From Candidatus Metaruminococcus caecorum (GTDB lineage: Bacteria > Bacillota > Clostridia > Oscillospirales > Ruminococcaceae): a stretch of DNA of 64,000 nucleotides. How positions within the stretch are numbered: the first letter of the stretch is position 1; every line of letters begins with the position of its first letter. The stretch lies in assembly GCA_904420045.1 (NCBI GenBank), contig CAJFTY010000060.1:37445-101444 (forward strand), given 5' to 3'. The notes below the pieces were generated by a model that worked only from the letters and a program-made list of their open reading frames with translations, was not told the DNA's origin and searched no databases. Below are positions 26,654 to 35,265 of the stretch, in pieces. A program made the translations under genes and the position numbers.

Positions 26654-27415
26654 ATGAAGCGAGCGATCTGCGCGGCGCTGTTTGCGGCGCTGCTTTTGTG
26701 CGCATGCACCCCTATCGACAAAGGAGACGGGTCTTCCGGGACAAGCTCCGGCGTGTCCTCCCAGGGGGAATCCGGTGTGGGCGCGGCGGTGGACAAGACC
26801 GACAAAATCATTACGGTTCCCAGCGAGGACGATCCCAACTGGGCGCTGTTTTTAGTGAACAACTACAACCAGCTCCCGGACGACTACGTCCCGCAGTTGA
26901 GCCCTGTGACCAAGGAACAGAGTTTTCACCACAAGGCCGCGGACGATTTTAAAGCCATGCTGGCCGATGCTCAGGCAGCCGGTTTTAACCTGTACGTGGT
27001 GTGCACCTATCGGACGATTGAGTACCAGAAAAATCTGTTGGAAAACGATATTCAAAAGCGGATCAAGGAGGGCCTTTCCTCCGAGGAAGCCCGGCAGGCG
27101 GCGGAATTTAACATCCAAAAGCCCGGCAAGAGCGAGCACAACACCGGCCTTGCTACCGATATCGTCGCTTCCTGGAGCTGGTACGAACAAAACGACTATG
27201 AACTCACCGAGTCGTTCGACCAGACGCCGGAGTTCGCCTGGCTGTCCCAAAATGCATACAAGTATGGGTTTATCCTGCGTTATCCAAAGGACAAGGAAGC
27301 CATCACCGAGATCACCTACGAGCCCTGGCACTACCGTTATGTGGGAAAAGAGCAGGCCAAACTCATCAAGGATTCCGGGCTGTGCCTGGAGGAATATATG
27401 CAGACGCAAAAGTAA
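26654..27415 (+). CDS. Lipoprotein D-alanyl-D-alanine carboxypeptidase, M15B (VanY type)
   Basis: A 253-aa lipoprotein with lipobox LLLCAC (Cys about 17) and a Ser/Gly-rich spacer. The peptidase domain has the M15 zinc motif SEHNTGLATDI (about 159-169; His and Asp) and EPWHYRYV (about 222; His), plus the usual CTYRT and the FxxT-like core. It trims the terminal D-Ala from peptidoglycan stem peptides outside the membrane. The ATG has AAAGGA 9 nt upstream, while the longer frame (26612) does not. There is no VanX-type or vancomycin-resistance context, so it is housekeeping. Confidence 0.9.
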   Translation: MKRAICAALFAALLLCACTPIDKGDGSSGTSSGVSSQGESGVGAAVDKTDKIITVPSEDDPNWALFLVNNYNQLPDDYVPQLSPVTKEQSFHHKAADDFKAMLADAQAAGFNLYVVCTYRTIEYQKNLLENDIQKRIKEGLSSEEARQAAEFNIQKPGKSEHNTGLATDIVASWSWYEQNDYELTESFDQTPEFAWLSQNAYKYGFILRYPKDKEAITEITYEPWHYRYVGKEQAKLIKDSGLCLEEYMQTQK

Positions 27416-27614
27416 AAAACATCTGTTTTTTCGGGCTTTCTTCCTTTGACCGCATTGTACGCCCGGGATAATTTCACCGATTTATTACGGCGCGCTTTAC
27501 CGGCAGGCAGGCTGGGCGCGCCGTCAATCATGGCCGGAATGTTAATAAATTCACAAAACCGTGATTTTGCAAGAAAAATTAAAAAGAAATTCAATTACTT
27601 TATTCATAAAGGCA

Positions 27615-27643
27615 TTGACGAAACCAAAGAATCTAATTATACT
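27615..27643 (+). promoter_or_regulatory. pckG promoter
   Basis: TTGACG (27615-27620), a 17-bp spacer and TATACT (27638-27643), followed by a leader of about 55 nt to the ATG at 27705. The sequence upstream (27487-27524) has a GGCGCGC/GCGCGCC inverted repeat that could terminate readthrough from the carboxypeptidase gene, but without a T-run. Confidence 0.7.
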
Positions 27644-27704
27644 GGTAGTTGTGAAAGCTTTGATTATGGACAGAATGACTGTCAATCTGGAAAGGAGCAT
27701 TGAT

Positions 27705-29474
27705 ATGCTTACCAACAACAAAAACGTCCTCAACTGGGTTGAGGAAATGGTCGCACTGACCAAGCCCGACAAGGTCGTGTGGATCGACGGCAGCGAAGAA
27801 CAGCTCAACGGACTCCGCGAGGAGGCTATGAAAACCGGCGAGATGATCAAATTAAACGAAGAAAAGCTTCCCGGCTGTTTCCTGCATCGGACCGCTGTCA
27901 ACGACGTGGCCCGGGTGGAACACCGCACCTTTATCTGCTCCAGAAAAGAAGAGGATGCAGGCCCGACCAACAACTGGTGGGATCCCAAAGAAGCTTACGA
28001 GACCCTGGGCAAACTGTATGACGGCGTGATGAAGGGCCGCACCATGTATGTGATCCCCTATTCCATGGGCCCCATCGGTTCCAAGATGAGCAAAGTGGGC
28101 GTGGAGCTCACCGACTCTATCTACGTGGTTCTCAACATGGATATTATGACCCGCATGGGCAAAGACGCGTTTAAACAGCTGGGCGACGAGTCCAACGACT
28201 TTGTGCGCGGCCTGCACTCCAAAGCGGATATCGACGAGGAAAAACGCTACATCTGCCACTTCCCTGAGGACAATACCATCTGGTCCATCAACTCCGGTTA
28301 CGGCGGAAACGTGCTGCTGGGCAAAAAGTGCTTCGCGCTCAGAATCGCTTCCTACCAGGGTAAAAATGAGGGCTGGATGGCTGAGCACATGCTGATCCTG
28401 GGCCTGGAAAATCCCCAGGGCGAAGTCAAGTATATCTCCGCCGCGTTCCCCTCCGCCTGTGGAAAAACCAACCTGGCTATGCTGATTCCCCCGGAGATTT
28501 ACAAAAAGCAAGGCTATAAGGTCTGGTGCGTGGGCGACGACATCGCTTGGCTGAGACAGGGTCCCGACGGCCGTCTGTGGGCCATCAACCCTGAAAACGG
28601 CTTCTTCGGCGTGGCTCCCGGCACCAACGACAAATCCAATCCCAACGCGCTGGCGTCCACCCGTCAGAACACCATCTTCACCAACGTGGTCCACAATCTG
28701 GACGACAACACCGTATGGTGGGAAGGCTTGGACAAGAATCCTCCGGAGAACGCGCTCAACTGGAAGGGCGAACCCTGGAACGGCAAAACCGCCGATACCA
28801 AGGGCGCACATCCCAACAGCCGGTTCACCGCTCCCGCTCAGGGCTGCCCCTGCGTGAGCCCCGAGTTCGACAATCCCCAGGGCGTTCCGATTTCCGCCAT
28901 CGTGTTCGGCGGACGCCGGGCGAAAACTGCTCCCCTGGTGTATCAGTCCTTTGACTGGAACCATGGCGTGTTTGTCGGTTCCATCATGGCGTCGGAGACC
29001 ACCGCCGCCGCCACCGGTGCGGTCGGCGTCGTCCGCCGCGACCCCATGGCGATGCTGCCCTTCTGCGGTTACCACATGGGCGATTACTTCCAGCACTGGA
29101 TCGACATGGGCAAAAAACTGGGCGATAAAGCGCCGAAGATCTTTAACGTCAACTGGTTCCGCACCGACGACGAAGGCCACTTCATCTGGCCCGGATTCGG
29201 CGACAACATGCGGGTTCTGATGTGGATCCTGGATCGCTGCGCAGGCACTGCCGACGCGGTGGAGACCCCCATCGGTTACGAGCCCAAGGCTTCCGACATC
29301 AATGTGGAGGGCCTTGACATCGACACCAGCGTGGTGGAAGGCCTGCTGAGCGTCGACAAAGACCTGTGGAAATCCGAAGCGGAAGGCATTGAGGAATTCT
29401 ACGGCAAATTCGGCGACAAGCTGCCTCAGGAGCTCAAAGACGAGCTGGCAGCCCTGAAAAAACGCCTTGGCTAA
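27705..29474 (+). CDS. pckG: Phosphoenolpyruvate carboxykinase, GTP-dependent
   Basis: A 589-aa enzyme interconverting oxaloacetate and PEP with GTP/GDP. The GTP-type signature is the P-loop FPSACGKTNLAML (about residues 248-260) preceded by the substrate-binding region and YIMVIPYSMGPIGSKMSK-type loops, and CVGDDIAWL. Metal and guanine contacts (NPENGFFGVAPGT, WEGLD, SRFTAPAQGCP) are present. The start at 27705 follows AAAGGAG; the open frame extends to 27561, but that part holds the promoter. Length fits the family. Oscillospirales often use this enzyme as an anaplerotic or gluconeogenic step in fermentation. Confidence 0.97.
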   Translation: MLTNNKNVLNWVEEMVALTKPDKVVWIDGSEEQLNGLREEAMKTGEMIKLNEEKLPGCFLHRTAVNDVARVEHRTFICSRKEEDAGPTNNWWDPKEAYETLGKLYDGVMKGRTMYVIPYSMGPIGSKMSKVGVELTDSIYVVLNMDIMTRMGKDAFKQLGDESNDFVRGLHSKADIDEEKRYICHFPEDNTIWSINSGYGGNVLLGKKCFALRIASYQGKNEGWMAEHMLILGLENPQGEVKYISAAFPSACGKTNLAMLIPPEIYKKQGYKVWCVGDDIAWLRQGPDGRLWAINPENGFFGVAPGTNDKSNPNALASTRQNTIFTNVVHNLDDNTVWWEGLDKNPPENALNWKGEPWNGKTADTKGAHPNSRFTAPAQGCPCVSPEFDNPQGVPISAIVFGGRRAKTAPLVYQSFDWNHGVFVGSIMASETTAAATGAVGVVRRDPMAMLPFCGYHMGDYFQHWIDMGKKLGDKAPKIFNVNWFRTDDEGHFIWPGFGDNMRVLMWILDRCAGTADAVETPIGYEPKASDINVEGLDIDTSVVEGLLSVDKDLWKSEAEGIEEFYGKFGDKLPQELKDELAALKKRLG

Positions 29475-29492
29475 ATTTTAAAATGAAGCTAT

Positions 29493-29534
29493 AAATCCCC
29501 GGCGGAGCAGTTGCTCCGCCGGGGATTTGTTTTT
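29493..29534 (+). terminator. Terminator after pckG
   Basis: Stem AAATCCCCGGCGGAGCA / TGCTCCGCCGGGGATTT (17 bp) with a 2-nt loop and a T-run on the plus strand. Confidence 0.93.
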
Positions 29535-29580
29535 CCATCGAAACCGCTATTTCTCATGCGGCTGATTACGCCCGCCGTTC

Positions 29581-30339
29581 TTATTCGGGCTTGACCGCCT
29601 TGGTTGCATAAAACGACGGGATGTTGTAGTCATGCAGGGTTCCGCTTCCGTTTGTGTCCTGATAGATGTCCCGGAGCTGGAATCCCGCTCTCAGCTGTCC
29701 GCCGATCTGCTCCTCCACCGTGTGGGAAAACTGGATGCCCCAGCCGTTTTTCACCGACTCCTCGTACAGCGCCTTGTCCTTCAGAGGGTTGTAGGGCAGC
29801 TTGTAGCGAAACGTGGTTTCATCCTCGTCAAATACAAAGTTGATTCCCATATCCAGCCCCGCCAGCAGGATTCCTCCGGGTCTCAGCACCCGGAAACACT
29901 CCCGCCAGACCTCGTTTACATTTTCAATATAACAGTTGGATACCGGGTGAAAAATCAGATCAAACTGTTCATTTTCAAAAGGGAGGGGCCTTGTCATATC
30001 CGCCCGGACCAGCCGGATGGGATACCCCTCCCGTTGAGAGACCATCCGATCGCTGTCGAGCTGTGCCTGGGAATAGTCCAGCACGGTGCACTGCGCCCCC
30101 AGCGCTGCGAAAACCGGCATCTGCTGGCCTCCGCCGGACGCAAGCCCCAAGACCCGAGCGCCTTTCATGGGACAAAACCAGTCCTTGGGAACCGGCTTAG
30201 TAGGGGTTAGAAGAACACTCCAATTCCCCCCGAGCGCTTTTTGATAGGTCTCGTGGGAGATGGGCTGTCCCCATTCCCAGCCCTCCTCCACCCACTGGTC
30301 GAAGGTTTGTGCGTTGATTTCGGTATAGGTTTCATTCAT
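29581..30339 (-). CDS. Class I SAM-dependent methyltransferase
   Basis: A 252-aa protein with the SAM-binding motif VLGLASGGGQQMPVFAALG (about residues 58-76), a following acidic strand (CTVLDYSQAQL) and FDLIFHPVSNCYIENV, the Methyltransf_11 pattern. ATG 30339 has AAAGGAG about 10 nt upstream; longer frames run into the neighbouring gene. It ends the TPM/LemA cluster on the same strand. Substrate unknown. Confidence 0.85.
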   Translation of the reverse strand: MNETYTEINAQTFDQWVEEGWEWGQPISHETYQKALGGNWSVLLTPTKPVPKDWFCPMKGARVLGLASGGGQQMPVFAALGAQCTVLDYSQAQLDSDRMVSQREGYPIRLVRADMTRPLPFENEQFDLIFHPVSNCYIENVNEVWRECFRVLRPGGILLAGLDMGINFVFDEDETTFRYKLPYNPLKDKALYEESVKNGWGIQFSHTVEEQIGGQLRAGFQLRDIYQDTNGSGTLHDYNIPSFYATKAVKPE

Positions 30340-30413
30340 ATCCACAAAGCTCCTTTTTTTGTATGCAAAAATGCCCGCCGGAGGGAGGGCCGGCGAGCGT
30401 TTCTTATGAGTCA

Positions 30414-31301
30414 TCAGAAATCCCCCGAGCTGCCTCCGCCGCCGGAGCTTCCGCCTCCGCCGGAAACGCCGTCTCCAGACCCGCCGAAGCCGCCCCCATC
30501 GGAGCCGCTGGAAAATCCTCCGCCCGAATCCGAGCCACCGGAAGGATGCGGCCCGCCAGGGCCGAACCGGCTCCCCCGGCCTCTGCCCCACGGGATCAAA
30601 AAGAAAATGAGAAACAGCACCGGAATCAGCACGCTGGGCAGCAGGTCCAGAAAACCGCTGGCAGGCGGCTTTGCAAAAACGCCGTCGTTGTCCGCACTGT
30701 TTGAAACCGCCCCTTGCGAGGCGCTTCCCTGCGGCTGCGCCGGAGCGCTGGACGTATTCTCCTGAACCGGGGTCCCTTCAATCCGGTCGATCACCGCCTG
30801 ATAGCCTTTTAAAACTCCGTTGTTGTAATCGTCCTTGGAAAGATCGGGCGTCATAATCTGCTGCCGGATTTCCTCCGCCTCCCGGTCGGGCATCGCCTGC
30901 CGCAGACCGTCCCCCACCTCGATGCGGACTTTTCGTTCCTTGACCGCCAGCAGGATCATCACACCGTTGTTTTTTCCCCTTTGGCCCACGCCCCAGCGGT
31001 TAAAAAGCGCGTTGGCAAAGCGGTCGATCTCTTCGCCGTCCAAGGCGGGAACCGTGACCACTACCGCCTGGGCAGTGGTGGCGGTTTGCAGTTGTTCCCC
31101 CAGATAGACGATCTGATTTTCCGTCACCGGATCCAGCACGTCCCCAAAGTCGTTTACATAAAAGCGGCTGGTGGGCTGGTAAAAGGGCTTTTCCGCCAGG
31201 GCGGGGCCTGTCAGCACCCACAGTACCGCCAGAGCGGACAACGCCGCCCCAATCCCGGAAAACAGCCGCTTTTTCCAGTGGATATCCGTATGCTTTATCA
31301 A
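30414..31301 (-). CDS. TPM-domain (YgcG family) membrane protein 1
   Basis: A 295-aa protein. A signal peptide ends near ALA (LTGPALAEKPFY), followed by the TPM-phosphatase-like domain (FYVNDFGDVLDPVTENQIVYLGEQLQ ... GVGQRGKNNGVMILLAVKERKVRIEVGDGLR), a membrane helix (LIPVLFLIFFLIPW) and a Gly/Ser-rich tail. A TTG start at 31301 has GAGAGGGG 9 nt upstream; TTG 31334 is an alternative. Domain topology places TPM outside and the tail inside. Clusters of such genes with LemA are common, and a membrane-stress or protein-quality role is suspected but unproven. Confidence 0.85.
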   Translation of the reverse strand: MIKHTDIHWKKRLFSGIGAALSALAVLWVLTGPALAEKPFYQPTSRFYVNDFGDVLDPVTENQIVYLGEQLQTATTAQAVVVTVPALDGEEIDRFANALFNRWGVGQRGKNNGVMILLAVKERKVRIEVGDGLRQAMPDREAEEIRQQIMTPDLSKDDYNNGVLKGYQAVIDRIEGTPVQENTSSAPAQPQGSASQGAVSNSADNDGVFAKPPASGFLDLLPSVLIPVLFLIFFLIPWGRGRGSRFGPGGPHPSGGSDSGGGFSSGSDGGGFGGSGDGVSGGGGSSGGGGSSGDF

Positions 31302-31346
31302 TTTTATGTCCCCTCTCAAAAGGTTCTCCCCCAAATGCGCCCTGTT

Positions 31347-32009
31347 CTATCGTGCCCGTTTTCTGCGAACCGTCCTGCGGCCGCCGTGTTTTTTCACAAA
31401 AACGCCCGCCATAAACGCCGCGGCGGCCGCGAGCATCACAACAACCCCCTGTTTGATCCAGCCGGGCAGCAGGGCGCGCTCATTTTCCCCGCCGGCGGCA
31501 CACTGCTCCGTCAGGGCTGCCACCGCCCGGTAGCTTTCCAGCATGCCGGCCGAAGGATCACCGCTTGTTTGATAGGGCGCAAACGCCTGCTGCAAGGTCT
31601 GTTCCGCCTGTTCCGGAGAAAGGATCTCCCCCAGGCCGCGCCCCACTGCGGCGCAGACGAGATTTTCCTTTGCCGCCAGCAGGATGAGCACGCCAACCTC
31701 TTCATCCTCTTGTTCCCGGCCCCAGCGATTGAGCAGCCGGCCGGCAAGCTGATCGGGCGGCTCGCCCTGGAGCTCCGGCACTGTCACCACCGCCGCCCAG
31801 ACGCCGGTTTGGGCCTCCAGCTCCTGCCCCCATCCGGCGATCTGATTTTCCACTGCGGCGCTCAATACGCCGCCGTAATCGCTGACAAAAAAACTGCCGG
31901 CGGGGGCATATTCCGGTTTGGCAAATGCTCCCGCCAGCAGGATCAGGATGCAGAAAATCACTGCGGACAACAGGATGCCCCAAACCGGTTTTTTCGGGAT
32001 TTTCCGCAT
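31347..32009 (-). CDS. TPM-domain (YgcG family) membrane protein 2
   Basis: A 220-aa second paralogue. An N-terminal membrane helix or uncleaved signal (VWGILLSAVIFCILILLAGAFA) precedes the TPM domain (FFVSDYGGVLSAAVENQIAGWGQELEAQTG ... EVGVLILLAAKENLVCAAVGRGLGEILSPE), and a second helix lies near residues 182-202. It lacks the long Gly-rich tail of its neighbours and ends with a basic KKHGGRRTVRRKRAR. GGGAGGATG precedes the ATG. Sequence divergence from the other two suggests separate roles rather than recent duplication. Confidence 0.85.
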   Translation of the reverse strand: MRKIPKKPVWGILLSAVIFCILILLAGAFAKPEYAPAGSFFVSDYGGVLSAAVENQIAGWGQELEAQTGVWAAVVTVPELQGEPPDQLAGRLLNRWGREQEDEEVGVLILLAAKENLVCAAVGRGLGEILSPEQAEQTLQQAFAPYQTSGDPSAGMLESYRAVAALTEQCAAGGENERALLPGWIKQGVVVMLAAAAAFMAGVFVKKHGGRRTVRRKRAR

Positions 32010-32078
32010 ACGGAGTCATCCTCCCAAACCGTATTGTGTTTTTACATCCTGTTGGTTCCCAAAGGCCCGGCCGGTTTC

Positions 32079-32903
32079 TTAAAACCGGCCGGAGCTGCCG
32101 CCCCCGCCAAAGCTTCCTCCGCCGCCGGAGAAGCCGCCGCCGGAGAAGCCACCGCCGGAAAATCCTCCTCCGCCCCGGAACCCGCCTCCGCCAAAGCCGC
32201 CGTAAAAGCCGCCCCGGTGATGACCGCCGCCCCAGAACACGGGAAAGAAAAACCGTCCGCCAAACACCAGGATCACAACGATGACCATGAGGATGACAAA
32301 CACCGGCGAGGTGCCTTCCTCCTCCGCATATTGATCCAGGTTGGTATAGTCCTTGGTCTCGGGGTTGTCGATGCCGTACTCCTGATACACCTGGGCCGCG
32401 ATGGCCTTATAGCCCTCCAGCATGCCCTTGGAAAAATCGTCCTTGGAAAGATAGGGGGTCATGATGTCCCGGCGGATGACGCCCGCCCGGGAGTCGGGCA
32501 GCGCCCCCTCCAGGCCGTAACCCACCTCGATGCGCATTTCCCGCTCTTCCACCGCGATCAGGATGAGGACGCCGTTGTCCTTGTCCCCTTGGCCGACGCC
32601 CCAGCTCCGGGCCAGCTCGTTGGCAAAGCTGTCGATGTCGGCGCCATCCATATTGGGAACGGTCACCGCCACCACCTGCGCGGTGGTCTGGGTCTGCAAA
32701 TTGGCCCCCAGGTTGTATAGTTCATCCTCGGTGGAGGCGTCCAGCACGTCCGCAAAGTCGTTGACAAAAAAACGCTCGGTGGGTTTGTAAGCCGCCTTTT
32801 CCGCCAGAACGGGAACCGCCAGCACGCATACCGCGATCAGGACAGTCAGCGCTGCCGCAAGCGCGGAGGAAAGCTTCCTCCCCCGGCTGTCTCTATCGTT
32901 CAT
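32079..32903 (-). CDS. TPM-domain (YgcG family) membrane protein 3
   Basis: A 274-aa paralogue. A signal peptide ([20 protein letters not shown]) leads into the TPM domain ([40 protein letters not shown] ... [35 protein letters not shown]), then a membrane helix near 200-225 and a strongly Gly/Ser-repeated tail ([19 protein letters not shown]). RBS AAAGGAA precedes the ATG. The tail composition is that of flexible, possibly phase-separating linkers. Gene order here is LemA, then TPM3, TPM2, TPM1 in transcription order. Confidence 0.87.
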   Translation of the reverse strand: [274 protein letters not shown]

Positions 32904-33013
32904 AAATGGTTAATTTCCTTTCTGAACAGGCGAAAGCGCAAAGCGCTTACGCCCGATACGCCCCGCGTTTTTACGCGAGGCGGTTGGGTGAAACATGTTT
33001 CCGGTCAAAGCTC

Positions 33014-33598
33014 CTAGAAGCTGACCACCGGGTTGGAGGTGGCGCTTTCGGGCGCCTGATAGTTTTCCATCTGCTCAAAGCCGAACATTCCCGCGATCAC
33101 CGACGAGGGGAACCGGCGAACCGATTTGTTGTAGTCGTTGACCGCCTCAATCCAGTCCTTGCGGGCCACCGCGATGCGGTTTTCGGTGCCAGCGATCTCC
33201 TCCTGCAGCGACAAAAAGTTCTGGTTGGCCTTTAAGTCGGGATAGTTTTCCGCGATGGCGAACAGCCGCGCCAGCGCCGAGGACATCTGCTGGTCTGCCT
33301 GAAGCTGGTCAGCGGTGTTGCCCGCCTGCATCATTTTGGCCCGGGCGTCGGTGACGTCGTTGATGATTTCCTCCTCATGGCTGGCGTAACCCTTGACCGT
33401 GTTCACCAGGTTGGGGATCAAATCCGACCGGCGTTGTAGCTGGCTTTGGATCACGCTGTTTTTTTCATTGACCGTAATTTCCTTGGTGGTCAGGGTGTTA
33501 TAGGTGCTCACGCCGTACCCCACCAGGGCCAGGGCGATCACCACGATGACGCCGACGACAATCAAGACAATGGGCCATACTTTTCTTTGTTCACGCAT
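33014..33598 (-). CDS. lemA: LemA-family protein
   Basis: A 194-aa membrane protein with an N-terminal helix (about residues 7-30, VLIVVGVIVVIALALVGYGVSTYN) and a helical-hairpin domain containing the family blocks VNEKNSVIQSQLQRRSDLIPNLVNTVKGYASHEEE and FLSLQEEIAGTENRIAVARKDWIEAVNDYN. LemA proteins lie with TPM genes in many bacteria and are thought to support membrane-protein function, though the mechanism is unknown. It is first in a four-gene minus-strand cluster; the Met at 33598 follows AAAGGA. Confidence 0.93.
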   Translation of the reverse strand: MREQRKVWPIVLIVVGVIVVIALALVGYGVSTYNTLTTKEITVNEKNSVIQSQLQRRSDLIPNLVNTVKGYASHEEEIINDVTDARAKMMQAGNTADQLQADQQMSSALARLFAIAENYPDLKANQNFLSLQEEIAGTENRIAVARKDWIEAVNDYNKSVRRFPSSVIAGMFGFEQMENYQAPESATSNPVVSF

Positions 33599-33789
33599 GG
33601 ATGTACCAATCCTTTCCTGTGTTTTGCCCTTTGGCAAAACCGCCGGGCTTTCCATTGAAAGCCCTTGCTTATTACTTTCTTTTCCAGAGGTTGGGCAAAT
33701 TCTCGCCGCTACTGCTATTATAGTATAAACCGTGTGTAAATACAATTACTCCGCCCACTATTTTACAATCCATCCATCACTTTAAAAAT

Positions 33790-33818
33790 TTGACATTCTT
33801 TTTAAAATCCTGTAAACT
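33790..33818 (+). promoter_or_regulatory. rnpB promoter
   Basis: TTGACA (33790-33795), 17-bp spacer, TAAACT (33813-33818); the predicted start is near 33825, within 2 nt of the first base of the RNA. Confidence 0.85.
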
Positions 33819-33826
33819 ATCAACTT

Positions 33827-34153
33827 GTGAGCAGACTGTGTGGCAGCGCGGCGTTTGCCGTGAGGAAAGTCCGAGCATCACAGGGCGGGGTAGCTGCTAA
33901 CGGCAGCCGGAGGCGACTCTAGGGAAAGTGCAACAGAAAACGACCGCCGCGTTTCGCGGTAAGGATGAAAAGGCGAGGTAAGAGCTCACCAGCGGGCCGG
34001 GAACGGTCCGGCTGTGTAAACCCTACCTGATGCAACACCGACACGGATGGATTCGTTGGCCCGACGGTCCGGACTGGTGGCAGGAGCGGGACGGCGACGT
34101 CCCGACCAGATAGATTGTCACGTAAACAGAACTCGGCTTATAGGTTTGGTCAC
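33827..34153 (+). ncRNA. rnpB: RNase P RNA, type A
   Basis: About 327 nt. The universal core is clear: GAGGAAAGTCCGAGC, the CACAGGGC..GGTAGC region, GGGAAAGTGCAACAGAAA, the P-loop AAGGATGAAAAGGCGAGGTAAGAGC and the 3' ACAGAACTCGGCTTAT. The two ends (GTGAGCAGACT at 33827-33837, AGGTTTGGTCAC at 34142-34153) pair as P1 with one mismatch. This is the catalytic RNA of RNase P, which matures tRNA 5' ends. Confidence 0.95.
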
Positions 34154-34209
34154 AAAAAAACGGCGAAAAAGGACATTCTGCAAACGAATGCGCTTTTTCG
34201 CCGTTTTTT
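34154..34209 (+). terminator. Terminator after rnpB
   Basis: AAAAAACGGCGAAAAAG pairs with CTTTTTCGCCGTTTTTT across a loop of about 20 nt. It also faces the GNAT gene ending at 34272. Confidence 0.85.
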
Positions 34210-34271
34210 CTTGATGAGCGAAGCAACAAAAACGTTCATTGCCGGCGGCTGCCTAAAGGTGAGCCGGCATC

Positions 34272-34697
34272 TTACAGCGTTTTCTTCATGTCCGTGTGGG
34301 GGCAGTCATCCTCGTAATGGCCGGTTCCTACCGCCTGATACCCGCATTTTTCATAAAAGCCCATCGCACGGTTCTGGGCGCTCAAGATGAGCTCCTGAGC
34401 CCCCAGCTCCCGGGCCTTTTGCTCCGCCGCGGATAAAAGGAGCCGCCCCAGCCCCAGCTTGCGGAAGGGCTTGCGCACGCAGATCCGCCCCACCACCCAG
34501 ACACCGTTTTCCTGAAACAAACGGGCCGTGGCCATGGGAACGCCCTGGGACGCCGCCAGCAGATGCAGGGCGGTGTCGTCGGTCGCGTCAAACTCCCGGG
34601 TGAAGTGCTGTTCCTCCACAAAGACCTCCTGCCGGATGGCGAAGCACTGGGCTTTTTGTTCGGCTGTGGAGGCCCACAGCAGGGTGATGTCGTTCAT
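34272..34697 (-). CDS. GNAT-family acetyltransferase (ElaA-like)
   Basis: A 141-aa acetyl-CoA-dependent transferase. The fold's motif A is present as VGRICVRKPFRKLGLGRLLLSAAEQKAREL (R-x-x-G-x-G/L pattern), then LILSAQNRAMGFYEKCGYQAVG, and the N-terminus CFAIRQEVFVEEQ resembles the YjcF/ElaA subgroup. ATG 34697 has AAAGGAG 8 nt upstream. Its substrate cannot be predicted. Monocistronic, convergent with rnpB. Confidence 0.87.
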   Translation of the reverse strand: MNDITLLWASTAEQKAQCFAIRQEVFVEEQHFTREFDATDDTALHLLAASQGVPMATARLFQENGVWVVGRICVRKPFRKLGLGRLLLSAAEQKARELGAQELILSAQNRAMGFYEKCGYQAVGTGHYEDDCPHTDMKKTL

Positions 34698-34739
34698 AAA
34701 AGGAGCTCCTTTTGATGTTTGATTTTTGAACCATCGGGG

Positions 34740-35240
34740 TTCTGTTTGTGGGGCTGACGACAACTGTACGCTGTCTGCCCGCTACGACGAGTTAGCCTTT
34801 TGCGCCGCCAAAAGGCTAACAACAAAAGGCGGCGTAAGGGAGAAGTTTCTCCCTTACGTATCCTTCTCAAAGTTGCAGCCTCAGTGGGCTGACAAAGGCG
34901 GGGAGGCTTTGTCATAAGCTCTTGCCCGGTGTAAACAATCAGCTTACCGTCCGGGTACAGCGCTTGTAGCTTATGTCAGGGCGAAAACCAAAGTAGTCTT
35001 TTATGTTCTCCTTGACTATGTATTACACAATGACTGGGCCTGACCAGGGAGTAACTCTGGATTCCAAAGGCAGATGCCTTTGGTCGTTGGTAGGGTTTTC
35101 AAAGGGGAGGCGCGAACCGTAGGTTCGCCGAAATATCCTCCCCTTTGATCGCCTTTTTATCCAACCTTTTTGGCGACGCAAAAAGGTTGGGCGTCGTGTG
35201 GGGGCGCAACCCCACATAGAAACCATAAACCCAGTAGATA
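34740..35240. repeat. Non-coding stack of hairpins
   Basis: No gene is apparent over about 500 bp. At least five separate perfect inverted repeats occur: GTTAGCCTTTTG/CAAAAGGCTAAC (34791-34820), GTAAGGGAGAA/TTCTCCCTTAC (34834-34857), CCAAAGGC/GCCTTTGG (35064-35083), TCAAAGGGGAGG/CCTCCCCTTTGA with an inner CGAACC/GGTTCG hairpin (35099-35148), and CCAACCTTTTTG/CAAAAAGGTTGG (35161-35190), plus TGTGGGG/CCCCACA (35197-35216). The first and fifth have the same build: a 12-bp stem and a GC-rich 6-nt loop. Possibly debris of a palindromic repeat family. Confidence 0.7.
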
Positions 35241-35265
35241 AACAAGCCTGACAAAAAATGCCTTC

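Noticed and set aside
27487..27524. GGCGCGC inverted repeat as a terminator after the carboxypeptidase gene
   Set aside because: No T-run follows; the loop is long. It is mentioned only as a possible minor element.
27852..29180. 442-aa minus-strand frame opposite pckG
   Set aside because: It is the mirror of a strongly conserved gene and has low-complexity His/Val/Gly composition; no ribosome binding site.
30981..32720. 579-aa plus-strand frame opposite the TPM genes
   Set aside because: Antisense to three genes with clear domains and signal peptides.
35012..35030. TTGACT-containing stretch as a promoter
   Set aside because: No acceptable -10 at 16-18 bp, so not called.
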